Below are positions 11,511 through 22,120 of a DNA stretch of 64,000 nt, in pieces. A model generated the notes under the pieces. The model did no database searches. It saw nothing but the letters and a program-made list of their open reading frames with translations, and had not been told where the DNA came from. The stretch spans positions 6,616,505 through 6,680,504 of the forward strand of contig OU452233.1 of the NCBI GenBank assembly GCA_911728455.2. Reading direction: 5' to 3'. The translations under genes and the position numbers were made by a program. Numbering within the stretch: position 1 is the stretch's first letter; each line of letters starts with the position of its first letter. This DNA comes from Marthasterias glacialis (taxonomy: Eukaryota; Echinodermata; Asteroidea; Forcipulatida; Asteriidae).

Positions 11511-14124
11511 AATGGCTTATGGATATCTAATAAGAAAACCTCTTTGGTGATTATACTGCAGGGGTTTAAGTGACGCTGAAAATTTTTCCTGTTTTGATAC
11601 GGAGCGTACACCCACTCACTAATCCTGCCTTTACCCGCACACCTTGGTCTAAGCCTACACTGAACCACCTATCTCACTGTGTAATCCAAACTCATATACT
11701 AACCTTTCATTTACCCATTCCCTGACCCCATAAGTTCCATACTGTATGCACATATGGGTTCTCAGTATACATGTAGATACACATCGTAGCGTATTGGAAA
11801 TTTACGGCTGATGGTACTGTAAACTGTCAGATAACTTTAGTAATTTTGTTATATTTATTTTATTTATAATGTATATTTTATCAGTATACCATCAGTGAAT
11901 GATTTCCCTGGTATAGCACAGCATAAAAATAATAATAATAATAAAAAAATGTATATGTATCACTTGCAAAATTAATGTTGGCTACTCAAGAAATTAACAT
12001 TCATGTGCACAAAGTGTATTCAGTCTAAACACTTCGTTAAGCGAAACTGCTTCGTTCGCTGATTACATGAAAGATGAGGTTTTAGTGTGTGATGTTACAT
12101 TGATCAGTAGGAAGCAGTGAAATTGAACATTGATTTTTTATTCATTCTGATTAAGAACTACTGAAACATTACTTTGTAAAAAGAAATAATAATGAACAAA
12201 ATTATAAAAGAAAACCACTTGATTTTACTTAGCTCTTTGAGAACTATTTTCAGAGAAAACTTGCCACTTTGGGTGATTGGTTCTGTAAATTGCTGTTAGA
12301 TACATGAGAGGGGTTTATAAGTTTATTTGAAATTTTGTATTTTGAAAAAGATTTTTAAAGAATAGGCCTAACAAATTAGGAATCAAATCAAATCTTGGCT
12401 TTGTAAAAAGAGTATAAATGACCTATTCCATTCCAAGGAAATCATTTTAGGAAATCTTCCATCATCTATGACAGTACAATTTTCAAACCAAGGTACACTG
12501 TGTAAGATACAATTTGAAATAGTTTCACAAAGTTTTCTGGAACTTCATGGAATATCCGTACCAGGACTCAAATTCACAGAGCACCAAGATCCAGCTTAAA
12601 AGACGAGTTGTCAATATTACCTTTGTGATTTGTATGTTGACATCACACTGTGCCAAGCAATTTGCAGTGCTTTTAACTGGTGAGGGCGTGTGTGAACCAA
12701 CTTTAGGGTTGCAAAACAAGTAAAACGGACTGGTTTTTCTGTTATTGTTCATTAATTATTTGGCCATTTACACATGAAACAACATACAGGCAGTCAAAAC
12801 ATGGAGGAATTTCTACCTCCATGGTCAAAATAAGATAAAACTGTGATGCAAGGAAATAAGCCATTGAAAACGACCTCATGCGGTCAAAAATACGGCCAAT
12901 TAAGATTGATACACATCCTACGATCAATTTTAAGATCAACTTTGTGAAATCAACCCCTGGTCATCTAAATTACTCATCGACATTGTACATGGAATAGGAA
13001 GCAGGGTGTTCTGACTAAAACCAGGGTGTCTGAAAAGACACCCAGACTCCCTCTGGCTTACACCGTGATTCATGCCCAATCTACCCCCCCCCCCCTCCCT
13101 CGCAAATGACGTCATCATCTGTGTGATACGTCATTCTGGAGGTCAAATTACCACAATAAACCACTTTACATGTAAAAGCACGTTGAATGTGACGGGGGTT
13201 CTTACAGACATGTACATGCACCTGTACGCAGATGCTGAGTTAATGATGTCATTGTGTGCATGTTCACACACATACACATGAACTGCAGCGTTACTTATCA
13301 GAGGGTCAAATTGCCGCTGCATCAAAGAGCTACCTGTATATGCATGGTGTACATCATCCATGCGCTTTTCAAGCAACGCATGCGTGGTTGGCACAACTAC
13401 ACCATTGTGTAATTTGACCCGAAAATGGCAGACTTGGATGCTGCTTGATGTATCTGTTAGTAGTCTGTACACTTACTACATATAGGATAACAGAACTCCG
13501 TAAATATTTTAACAGAGTGATGTTTGTGTACACTGTGCTGGCAACACAACCTACACACAACAAGCCTTCAATTTATTTGCAATTGACGATGTTATTCTTC
13601 ATCATTTAACTTGACATACATGCTTGTCGGATATTTGTAATTAAATCACTGTGCAATTCATCAAATGTAACACCAAACTGACGAGAGAACATCCAGTCCT
13701 TACCGTGTCACATTCAATTTTTCATGTGCACGCATATTCAGCACAGATGGTTTGACAGTGTATTCACTAACTAGGAAGATCGAAGGAGATCCCTCCTGTC
13801 TCATCCTGAAATATCAAGAGCGATATCCTCCCAGGTTTCCTGCTTAAATTTTTAGCTGTCATTTTTGGTAATTTTAAAGGTATAAGATGAATCAGTTACA
13901 GCTTGCCTAGCACAGCCTCTGCTACTACTGTCCACCCATTAAGTCAGGTTAATGTCTCACAAGTTGACTAGAATTTTCTCTTGTTCTAATGAATAATTAC
14001 TCTTAGGGTCATGGCAGTATTCTGATTCAAGGTAATGAGTAGTTTTCCCAGGTGCCTATTGGATGTGGTATTTTGAATTCATGCACCCTACATTTATTAT
14101 TTTTTTCACTTGTAATAAGGGATC
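11511..14124. other. No recognisable gene
   Basis: AT-rich with an (AAT)n run near 11928-11944. At about 13138-13420 GGTCAAATT motifs appear in direct and inverted orientation, possibly an old hairpin repeat, too weak to call. Confidence 0.5.
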
Positions 14125-14270
14125 ATCCAACAGGGCTCGAAATTTACACTGGACCCAAATTTTGCAGCAAAGTTGGCCGAAGCAGGCTGAATTTCATGTT
14201 TATGTTTGGTCTTAAAATCTCTGTGCAATCTGGAGCATTTTAATTGGTTTTATTTTATGATTGTTGTGAA
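14125..14270 (-). repeat. Dispersed repeat E, reverse copy
   Basis: GGGCTCGAAATTTACACTGG then TTTGCAGCAAAGTTGGCC and the reverse complement of the AGATTGCACAG phrase seen at 6670. Confidence 0.55.
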
Positions 14271-15257
14271 CTTGATCTAAATTGTTTTATTTATTTTTTT
14301 TACATTTAAACATTTTTTTAAGGCCCAAATTTCGTGTGTATTGCCCAGATACACTACAATCCTGGCCAAAATGCTTGGGCCACTGTGGTGGGAAATAATT
14401 ATGCTCTCCCCCATCCTCCGTTACCCCACTCAATGGTGTTAATCCCAACTGGAGCACAGACCGCAGAATGAAAGCCAACATTGATAAGGATATGACTAGG
14501 CTTGTAGCTTGTGCATTGGGAAAACCGTGATTGGTACTGGTGGCACTGGTGGCACAGGTATGAAGTTTTTACTCACTGAGCTTTCAGATTGAGTCCTTTT
14601 TTTGTTTTGTTTTGATAAAAGCCAATCCTGTGCTTTGTTTTTGACATTTTTTGAAGTAATTCACCAGCCAGGAGTTGGAGCCACTTGGAGAGAATGTTTT
14701 TCAAAGTCCTACTCCTCAGCTGTTTTTAAGTTGGCATTTGGCCAGGTTAGCCACTGATAAGGGGAGAACACAATGGTAACTTATGACCTTTGTAAATTTT
14801 AAAATTATCAATCAAAGGTGTAAGCTTGTGTTTACATGTATTTGCAGTGGTAGTCGGGAACTGAAAAGCGAGTGAAAACCAAATGAGGGATTAACATTAT
14901 CCAAACCAAAGCAAATTTCATCTGAGTTTATGGACTTTGACCGATAAAGACACTGTACAGTACATTTTATGTTACTCATATTTATGGATCTATACACCCT
15001 TCTTGAAATGAAATGGCTCCTTAAAAATTAAACGTGACATTACTGTTACATTTTTTGTTACTAAAAGTACCCCAAAGACGTGTTTCCCCATTCCCATGCT
15101 GAATTTAATCTTCCTATAATGACTTATGAACGACAGAAAACTGATCAAACTTGCTCGCTCAGGTTTTTTGAAACACAATTTTGCACATTAATTGCTGATG
15201 GTCTTTTTCCAGTTACACTTTCATTACGTCCTTTCCGGCCACACAACGTATGTCATG
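14271..15257. other. No recognisable gene
   Basis: No family resemblance found in the short open frames. Confidence 0.5.
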
Positions 15258-15600
15258 TTAATAATAATAATAAATAAAATGTAAATTGATGATGCTCACG
15301 GTTCAATCCAGAGGTGCCCAAGGCACAATACAAAGATCACAAAACTTATGAGTACAAAACTTATGAGTACAACTTCACTCAACAATCAAAATGACTCGGT
15401 ATAAGTAATGAGAAAAATATAAGAAAGCTTGGGACATTAAATGAGATCTTCTTCAGAGCTCTTTTGAATTGAGTTACTGATGAACATGATTTGACCCTTG
15501 AAGGCTTAAAGCATTCCAGAGACAAGCAGCAGTAACTGGAAAAGCTGTATCCCCCATGAATGTTTAGATCCGGGTTCACAGAGAAGAGACATAATTGCTT
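15258..15600 (-). pseudogene. LINE 3' end (reverse transcriptase C-terminal tail)
   Basis: Read on the minus strand, it encodes GDTAFPVTAACLWNALS and, after a stop and frameshift, FKRALKKISF. This is the C-terminal signature of CR1/L2/Jockey-type RT proteins (D-AFS-AP-LWN-LP ... FK-LK). It is followed by a short 3' region and a TTATTATTATTATTA tail at 15258-15272. Degenerate. Confidence 0.75.
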
Positions 15601-15704
15601 GAGCGGTGGGGGAGGGTGGGAGGAGGGTTATGGTGTGGCTGAAGAAGAGCATTATTGTACTTTGGAACATTTTGTGACTTAAACATAATAAGCAACAGCT
15701 TGTG

Positions 15705-15850
15705 CACTATTCCAGGCCGTGGCCTCTGTTGCCCTGGTCTTGGCCTTGATGCCCCTTAAAATGTTTCCCTCAGACTTAAGAATTTTCCAGTGGAAGTGCC
15801 CTTTGCAAAATGAAAATGGCTGGACCATTTGGTGAGAAGTTTGTCTGGCC
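15705..15850 (+). repeat. AGGCCTGA-family repeat, subfamily B
   Basis: GCCTCTGTTGCCCTGGTCTT, GGCCTTGATGCCCC and TTCCAGTGGAAGTGCCCTTT match 27090-27256 and 45600-45720. Confidence 0.7.
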
Positions 15851-16757
15851 CTCGGGTGTCATAACTAGTATTTTGCTGAAAATATAGAAGCAGAGGGCTA
15901 CCATTGGCATATGCCGTGATTTGCTGAGGTTGTACTTTGAGGTCTGAGTTGGAACAGTGTGGGGTTCTGGTGGGTTCAAGAATGTTTCAAATAAACCTGT
16001 CGATGTATGATCTCCTCCCAAGTGCTACAGTTTGTAGTTGTAAAAAGTGTCCAGACATTGTGACTCAAATAACAGTAACAGAACTAACACTGTAAACATT
16101 AGGCAGAGGGTAAGAAGTGCAAATTTTGGCTTGAGGAGTTCTACACTTGCCTAAAATTTGATAACCATCACATAGGCAAACCCAACTACTTGGCGATCTT
16201 AACTCCCTGCTTCATGTATCTTGCCACTGTCTAGAAACCCCTCTCATCAGCTGTGGTTCCCATTAGTTGGGGGAGAAAAAAGCCCAGGAGGACAGTTGTG
16301 TCACAGGTCAAGACCTTTGGCAGAGGATAGAAACCGTTTCCCAGGATTGGCTGTTATGTTGCCGTGGAGGGAAAAACTCAGGGCCATTGAGTTGTTTTGA
16401 CAACATTGACTGTGGCTGTAGGTGGTTTAAAGCATACAGTACATCATGTGCACTTGTATTATGGTGGACTGTGCATTCTGAAGAAAAAAAAACCCAGAGG
16501 GGTCCTTCTGGAGTAACATGCATGCAGTTCATGTCAAAGCTGAGGTTTTACGGGCAATGTTGCATGTGATTGAGGTTGTATTTTACCATCTCAAAATTCT
16601 GTGTACCCCACATCTGGAATTTTACTATATTGGAAGTGGACATGTGCCTGCAACGTTGTTGTAGTGATGTTTCCCTCATTGACAGTGAGTCTTTACCATA
16701 GAGCCTGGGGTTTTAAATGCAGGCTGCCTTCTTCTGTTGTTTGAACTTTGAGGCTTG
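15851..16757. other. No recognisable gene
   Basis: The 100-residue frame at 16267-16569 overlaps an opposite-strand frame of similar length and resembles no family. Confidence 0.5.
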
Positions 16758-16933
16758 GGCCCAATTTCAAAGAGCTGCTCAAGCACAAAAAGTAGCTAAG
16801 CACAAAACATTTTTGCTTACCAGATTAAGGTTACCAGCCAAAATAGAAAATACCATAAGTACCATCTGTGACTGGTTTCCTGCTTAGTTTGGCTTAGCAG
16901 AAACTTGAAGCAGCTCTATGAAATTGGGCTCTG
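16758..16933. mobile_element. Hairpin MITE-like repeat (GGGCCCAATTTCA termini)
   Basis: Near-palindromic: it starts GGGCCCAATTTCAAAGAGCT-GCT and ends AGCAGCTCTATGAAATTGGG. Inner arms carry AAGGTTACCAGCCAAAATA and GACTGGTTTCCTGCTTAG. Confidence 0.75.
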
Positions 16934-17179
16934 TTGCTGTACTGTACATTTGTAAATGTTTGCTTTTCTCGAAGTACATTTTATCTTCTTAAAAGATTCT
17001 TGTGTTTTCTGTCAATTTTAAAATTGTAGTTGACTATGAACTCTACTTACATGTATATGTATGTACAGTAAGTGGGGGTCTTCTGTCGAGGTACACAAAA
17101 TGTATGTTCTTTGGAATTGTTGCTCCTTTTCCCCCATTTTCTGATTATTGTTCTGATTAATTTACTCTGAAATGTTTTA

Positions 17180-17253
17180 CAAATTGTGCCTGCAGGAAGT
17201 CCGGGCTCTGTGACTCTTTTGTAAACATGTGAAGTCACAGGTTTCATGGTCCA
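17180..17253 (+). repeat. Fragment of the 8282-9732 element arm
   Basis: CAAATTGTGCCTGCAGGAAG, then CTCTGTGACTCTTTTGTAAA and CATGTGAAGTCACAGG match 9661-9728. Confidence 0.8.
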
Positions 17254-17446
17254 CACAGGATGGAATCATTACATTGCTGCTGGCAATCCAAAGAGAAAAC
17301 AAGATGTAATTGTTAACAGCTAGATTTAGGCTCAGGCCAACTAAAACAGGAATTAAAAACTAGTTGGTTGCATTTAGAATGGTGAATTCTTTCCGGGTTA
17401 GTACTACTGTTGACAGGTTACCAGACAAATATATTCACAGCACTAT

Positions 17447-17602
17447 CACCAGGCCTAAAGCTTCACAGAGGCAATGGAGGCAGTTCCCCCTTGTTGTTGC
17501 CTTAGTGCCCCTTGATAATGTTCCAGAAGAAATGAACATATATTCTCTTGTACTAAAGTGAGATGACCTGTACTAAAGAAAAACTGCCTTGCCCTTAGCG
17601 CA
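17447..17602 (+). repeat. AGGCCTGA-family repeat, subfamily A
   Basis: CAGGCCTAAAGCTTCACAGA then GGCAATGGAGGCAG, TTGCCTTAGTGCCCCTTG, ATGTTCCAGAAG and CTGCCTTGCCCTTAG. Confidence 0.65.
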
Positions 17603-17715
17603 CTGATATAGACCTTTAACAAGGTGCGGCATACTTGATTTTCGCCCATTCAAATCAATGTAACCAAATGGAGGCCGAAATTAGGTGAAATTAGCTGGGT
17701 CCATTTTGTACAATG
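17603..17715 (+). repeat. Dispersed repeat J
   Basis: GACCTTTAACAAGGTGCGGC...CATTCAAATCAATGTAACC-AAATGGAGGC. Relatives at 34075-34150, 48052-48160 and 59838-59940. It abuts the retroelement and marks the latest position where that element can start. Confidence 0.6.
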
Positions 17716-17797
17716 CATATTAGCATTCATTACTTTTATTGTCAGAGAGGCAGTAGATCCAGACCCAAATTGGCTGTTTCCAATAGTTGAGTCTAAG

Positions 17798-20713
17798 ATG
17801 GAAATAGAAAGCAAAGATCTAGAAATTGGAGCTGTTGAGACAAGAAGTCAGAAAGCTAAGAAAGAAAAACCCTTTTCGTCACTCAAAGTACCAGCCACTG
17901 AAAATGTTGCCAGTAGAGACGATTTTGCAAAGGCACAGAAAAATGATAGAACACTTGATAAGTTATGGAAGTTTGCAGAAGATGGATCAGTGCGGAAAAC
18001 AGGTTATGCTAATGAGGTCAAGTTTGTTAATGATAATGGTATGTTAATTAGAGAATTCATGTCACCTAACGTAGAGAAAGGAAGATTGTTCAGACAACTC
18101 CTGGTGCCAAAACAATACAGAGCTCAGGTTATGAAGATAGCTCATGACACAACCATGTCAGGTCATTTAGGAGCAAGGAAGACTAGTGATCGAGTGTTGG
18201 CTAATTTTTATTGGCCAGGATTGTTAGATGATATCAAACGTTACTGTGCATCATGTGATATATGCCAAAAGACAGTCTCAAAGGGAAAAGTTGGTAAAGT
18301 CCCACTTGACGAAATGCCGTTAATAGACACGCCATTTCGTAGAATTGCTGTTGATATTGTAGGGCCAATACAACCCATGACAGACAGAGGCAATAGGTAT
18401 ATTCTAACCATTGTAGACTATGCAACACGCTATCCAGAGGCAGTACCTCTCCGGAAGATCGAAACTGAGCGTGTAGCTGAAGCATTACTTAATGTTTTCT
18501 CACGAGTTGGTGTACCCCAAGAAATACTGACAGACTTAGGAACACAGTTCACTTCTCAAGTCATGAAAGAAGTTAGTAGACTAATCTCAGTAAAGCAACT
18601 TCATACGACACCATACCATCCTATATGTAATGGTTTATGCGAGAGATTTAATGGCACTATGAAGAGAATGTTACGCCGTATGTGTTCAGAACGCCCAAAG
18701 GACTGGGATAGATATTTACCCGCCCTTTTGTTTTCATACAGAGAAGCGCCGCAAGAGAGTTTAGGGTTCTCCCCTTTTGAGCTCCTTTATGGACGCACCG
18801 TTAGAGGGCCTTTGTCTGTACTTAAAGAACTGTGGACTAAGGAAGATAACCAGGAAGAGGTTAAAACCACATATGAGTATGTAGTAGACTTAAGAAATAG
18901 ACTAGAAAGAACATGTCAGTTAGCACAAGATGAACTTATGAGATCTTCCAAGAGATATAAGAAATACTATGACGTCAGAGCTAGAGACAGAAAGTTCAGT
19001 GAAGGAGACAAAGTACTTGTTCTCTTGCCCACTGATGGTAATAAATTACTGGTTCAGTGGCAAGGACCGTTTCAAGTTACCAAGAAGATAGGTAAAAATG
19101 ACTACATAGTGGATAGAAAAGGCAAGGATAAAAAATATCATGCTAATCTACTAAAGAAGTATGTAACGAGAGAAGTAACAGATGAAATTACACATGCTAG
19201 TGCATACATGGAAGTCATACGTGCAGGTGAAATAGATTGTCAAGATGAGTGTGAGGAATTAGAGGAAGTAGAGTTTCCACCAGTAAAACCAAAAGAAAGG
19301 GTGCATGATGTTCACATCAGTGAAAACTGTGATCAAACTGAAACAGGTCAAGTTAGAAAATTATTAAAAGAGTTTGCAGATGTTTTGACAGACTTACCAG
19401 GCAGAACAAACTTAGTAGAGTTTGATATAAAACTTACCACCTCAGATCCAATATATTGTAAGCCATATGCTGTACCTCATGCTAAACGGGATTCACTTAA
19501 GAAGGAGATTGATGAAATGTTACGGATGGGAGTCATTGAAAAGGCAACTTCAGCCTATGCATCACCGATTGTTCTTGTTCCTAAGAGTGATGGCTCATTA
19601 AGGCTTTGCATCGATTATAGAAAACTGAATTCGGTCACCATCTTTGACCCTGAGCCTATCCCTAATGTTGAAGATTTGTTCTCAAAAATATCAAAAGGCA
19701 AATATTTCACGAAACTTGATCTAGCCAAAGGATACTGGCAAATTCCTGTGAAAGAAAGTGATAGAGACAAGACAGCATTTGTGACATCAGAGGGGGGGTT
19801 GTTTCAATTCACAGTTATGCCATTTGGCACCGTAAATGCTCCTGCTGTATTTACCAGAATGATGCGTTCTTTATTAGATGGTTGTGATAATGTAGTCAAT
19901 TATATTGACGACTGTCTGATATTTTCAGACACTTTTGAGACTCACTTACAACATGTTCGCTCCATCCTAGAACGTTTGAGAGAAGTTGGTTTAACAGCAA
20001 GACCTAGTAAGTGTTTTGTAGCACAAACATCACTTGAGTTTCTTGGTCACGTAGTAGGAGAAGGGAAGTTAAAACCAGTGCCTAGTAAAGTTGAAGCAAT
20101 CTTGAAAGCTAAAGAGCCGCGAACTAAGAAAGAAGTTCGGTCATTTTTAGGTTTGGTTGGATACTATGGCAGGTTCATACCCAACTTTTCTGCTATTGCG
20201 GCACCAATGACAGATTTGTTGAAGAAAGGCAAATCAAAACAAGTAGAATGGGACGACTCACAAGAATATGCTTTTACAACTCTGAAAGCGAGGCTCGCGT
20301 CTGCGCCAATCTTGCAATTGCCAAATCCCGCGCTCACGTATATTTTGAGGACGGATGCATCGGATAAAGGTATTGGAGCTGTGCTAATGCAAGAGGTAGA
20401 GGGGGAAAAATTCCCGATCTGCTACGCAAGCAAAAAATTGTTGCCCAGAGAAAAAGCATATTCAGTCATTGAACGTGAATGCCTGGCGTTAGTTTGGGCT
20501 GTCAAGAAGTTCTATGTGTATCTGTTTGGAAAACAGTTTATCTTAGAAACAGACCACTACCCACTGGCATATATTGCAAAAGCGAAGTTGAACAATAATC
20601 GAGTCATGAGATGGGCACTCGCTTTGCAGCCTTACAGATATGTGGTCAGAGTAGTGAAAGGTTCTGAAAATCATGGCGCTGATTTTCTAAGCAGATGCCA
20701 AGTTGAAGAGTAA
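17798..20713 (+). CDS. Gmr1-like Ty3/gypsy pol: integrase, then reverse transcriptase and RNase H
   Basis: A 971-residue open frame without stops. Integrase comes first: zinc-binding H116, H123, C153, C156 (H-x6-H-x29-C-x2-C), then DDE residues D186, D246 and E282 with the canonical 35-residue D-E spacing, and a GPF/Y module near 421-425. Reverse transcriptase follows, with D641 (KLDLAKGYWQ) and the YIDD box at 702-705, FLGHVV (748-753) and the RSFLGL...YYGRFI segment. RNase H is last, with D853, E892/E894, D919 and D962. All key residues are present. Sequence type is Ty3/gypsy (Metaviridae), but the order is that of Ty1/copia; this combination defines Gmr1-like elements known from deuterostomes. 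No protease motif, gag zinc knuckle, chromodomain or envelope frame was found. The ATG is arbitrary: the frame is open further upstream, so the true protein was probably a longer polyprotein now cut off. It lies on the same strand as FNDC3, just upstream of its first coding exon. Confidence 0.92.
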   Translation: MEIESKDLEIGAVETRSQKAKKEKPFSSLKVPATENVASRDDFAKAQKNDRTLDKLWKFAEDGSVRKTGYANEVKFVNDNGMLIREFMSPNVEKGRLFRQLLVPKQYRAQVMKIAHDTTMSGHLGARKTSDRVLANFYWPGLLDDIKRYCASCDICQKTVSKGKVGKVPLDEMPLIDTPFRRIAVDIVGPIQPMTDRGNRYILTIVDYATRYPEAVPLRKIETERVAEALLNVFSRVGVPQEILTDLGTQFTSQVMKEVSRLISVKQLHTTPYHPICNGLCERFNGTMKRMLRRMCSERPKDWDRYLPALLFSYREAPQESLGFSPFELLYGRTVRGPLSVLKELWTKEDNQEEVKTTYEYVVDLRNRLERTCQLAQDELMRSSKRYKKYYDVRARDRKFSEGDKVLVLLPTDGNKLLVQWQGPFQVTKKIGKNDYIVDRKGKDKKYHANLLKKYVTREVTDEITHASAYMEVIRAGEIDCQDECEELEEVEFPPVKPKERVHDVHISENCDQTETGQVRKLLKEFADVLTDLPGRTNLVEFDIKLTTSDPIYCKPYAVPHAKRDSLKKEIDEMLRMGVIEKATSAYASPIVLVPKSDGSLRLCIDYRKLNSVTIFDPEPIPNVEDLFSKISKGKYFTKLDLAKGYWQIPVKESDRDKTAFVTSEGGLFQFTVMPFGTVNAPAVFTRMMRSLLDGCDNVVNYIDDCLIFSDTFETHLQHVRSILERLREVGLTARPSKCFVAQTSLEFLGHVVGEGKLKPVPSKVEAILKAKEPRTKKEVRSFLGLVGYYGRFIPNFSAIAAPMTDLLKKGKSKQVEWDDSQEYAFTTLKARLASAPILQLPNPALTYILRTDASDKGIGAVLMQEVEGEKFPICYASKKLLPREKAYSVIERECLALVWAVKKFYVYLFGKQFILETDHYPLAYIAKAKLNNNRVMRWALALQPYRYVVRVVKGSENHGADFLSRCQVEE

Positions 20714-20818
20714 ATGAATTAAAATGACTTGAATGTAGTAGAATATCTTATGGAATTCATAGATATTCAAACGTTCGATGACTTGTACAGATAGATTCAT
20801 TAAAAAAATGTATCTTCT

Positions 20819-20831
20819 AAGATGGGGGAAG
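20819..20831 (+). promoter_or_regulatory. Polypurine tract of the retroelement
   Basis: AAGATGGGGGAAG, interrupted by one T, lies between the pol stop codon and the LTR start. This is where plus-strand DNA synthesis is primed in LTR elements. Confidence 0.6.
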
Positions 20832-21016
20832 TTGTCACGAACTAGAAATAACCGTTATAGGTGATAGCAAGTTAGGTAATGACTTGGTAATGATTTCATA
20901 ACTTTTTCTTGATAATGTATTTCTTTAACTTAGCATGTGCGTTTCAACCCACCGTAATTTTGGGAGGAGCGGGATATTCCTTTTATTGTATACAATTCTC
21001 ATGTGTTCGTTGAGCC

Positions 21017-21026
21017 ATATAAAACG
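21017..21026 (+). promoter_or_regulatory. TATA box in the LTR
   Basis: CATATAAAAC, 184 bp into the LTR. Transcription would be expected to start about 25-30 bp downstream, near 21050. Confidence 0.5.
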
Positions 21027-21439
21027 GATCACTGGGTTCTTAAAGGGGCTCATACATATGGGGAGAGAGTTTTCCTTATTTGGTTTAAACATGCAAGGTA
21101 TTTCACCATGATGTGTCAGAATATATTAGCAACATAATCAGTGTTATCTAATATATTGAAAACTGGTTAAATGTATCCATAATTAAATATTCATGGGGCT
21201 AGTATAGTATAAATTAGATTGTTTGGGAAGTATCTGGTACTTAGTAGCACCCACCGGCTCGAGGACGTCGAGCGCCGAGGCCCGATAGTTTGAGACCCCA
21301 CCCCGGGGTAGTCCACGGATCTGAGCGATAGTTTGTGTTTGCCGGCCCTGCCGATGATTTTGGAGGTCATCCGTGATGCTGTGTTTTACCGAGACCGGGG
21401 CTGCTACTAAGTCACTTTAACCCAAAGCCAGACTTTTCT

Positions 21440-21445
21440 GTAAGT
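21440..21445 (+). promoter_or_regulatory. Candidate splice donor inside the LTR
   Basis: GTAAGT, a perfect consensus intron start after TCT. It lies about 390 bp downstream of the predicted LTR transcription start and 545 bp before the acceptor of the first FNDC3 coding exon. Its use is inference. Confidence 0.35.
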
Positions 21446-21818
21446 TTATTTATTTAATATTTGAGATTTTGCGAACTGTTTAAGACAAACATTTCCGTTA
21501 GTCATGGACAAATGCATTTGCGGTGTTTGCTGATTTTTTTGTGTGAACTCAGAAGTGCGGACATTTTCAATGTTTTCAAGTGTTTAAAGGTGTAATTATT
21601 TCAAGTGGAAATTAAGGCATACATTGTGCGTATAACTTAATTTCCAGGGCTTTTTGGTACTGGGTTGAGGAACGGGACGGCCAGACGCCGCTGATGACGA
21701 AGCCGTCGACTCGGGGGACCTGACACCATCCGTCGAGCCACGACACGGGATCGTCACTCGCCACACCCAACCACATCATGACACACACGGGGTCCCGATC
21801 GTGGCGGACCTTGTGACA

Positions 21819-21984
21819 GATACCAGGAACATAACCAAGATGGTGGCAGTATATTGGTCTGTTGGGCCAAGTGCAAACAACACATTCAAATATGATATTT
21901 AGTTCTGTTCAAATTCATGTAGATGTTTCCAAACATTGACTTTTGAGTGATATTGACTGCTGGTCTTGTATATTTCCTCCATAG
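21819..21984. other. Interval between LTR and FNDC3 exon
   Basis: 166 bp ending in a pyrimidine-rich acceptor. A branch-point or promoter function cannot be assigned. Confidence 0.4.
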
Positions 21985-22120
21985 GTGATTGAGCTTGATG
22001 CCTGTTGCTTAGGATTTATAGATCAAGTGGACGACGAAGGACACTGAGCATTGATTATAGCAGTGAGTCATCCAAAGGATTGTCAACACACTGTGAATAT
22101 AGTGGAATATTCCAGGAACC
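21985..22120 (+). other. Probable 5' UTR part of the first FNDC3 coding exon
   Basis: A pyrimidine-rich acceptor (TTTCCTCCATAG, AG at 21983-21984) precedes the ATG by 136 bp. The segment has an in-frame stop at 22100-22102. Using this acceptor needs an upstream non-coding exon, which I cannot identify; it may lie outside the window or within the LTR just upstream. Transcription starting directly in this stretch is the alternative. Confidence 0.5.

Larger units (their letters stand above)
17720..21818 (+). mobile_element. 5'-truncated Gmr1-like LTR retrotransposon
   Basis: The element consists of pol (17798-20713), a polypurine tract and one LTR. Its 5' limit is estimated from where a different dispersed repeat (about 17603-17715) stops and the open pol frame begins; that frame already runs through about 17720-17797. 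The 5' LTR, primer-binding site, gag and protease are absent from the 17.7 kb upstream as far as I can see. No target-site duplication can be tested because the 5' end is lost. The uninterrupted 2.9-kb frame suggests a fairly recent insertion or rearrangement. Confidence 0.8.
20833..21818 (+). repeat. Probable 3' LTR (986 bp)
   Basis: It starts TGTCAC right after a purine tract and ends GTGACA, giving perfect 6-bp inverted termini with TG...CA. Inside are a TATA box (CATATAAAAC, 21017-21026) and an ATTAAA signal (21182-21187). A GC-rich, CpG-containing part (about 21240-21410 and 21660-21810) contrasts with the AT-rich surroundings. Without a second LTR to compare, the end point is inferred from the inverted termini alone. 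Confidence 0.65.

Noticed and set aside
20714-21818. Envelope gene downstream of pol
   Set aside because: No open frame of useful length between the pol stop and the LTR.
21819-21850. TACCAGGA after the LTR as a tRNA-Leu primer-binding site
   Set aside because: Only eight bases agree, and a primer site should follow a 5' LTR; this LTR comes after pol and its purine tract.
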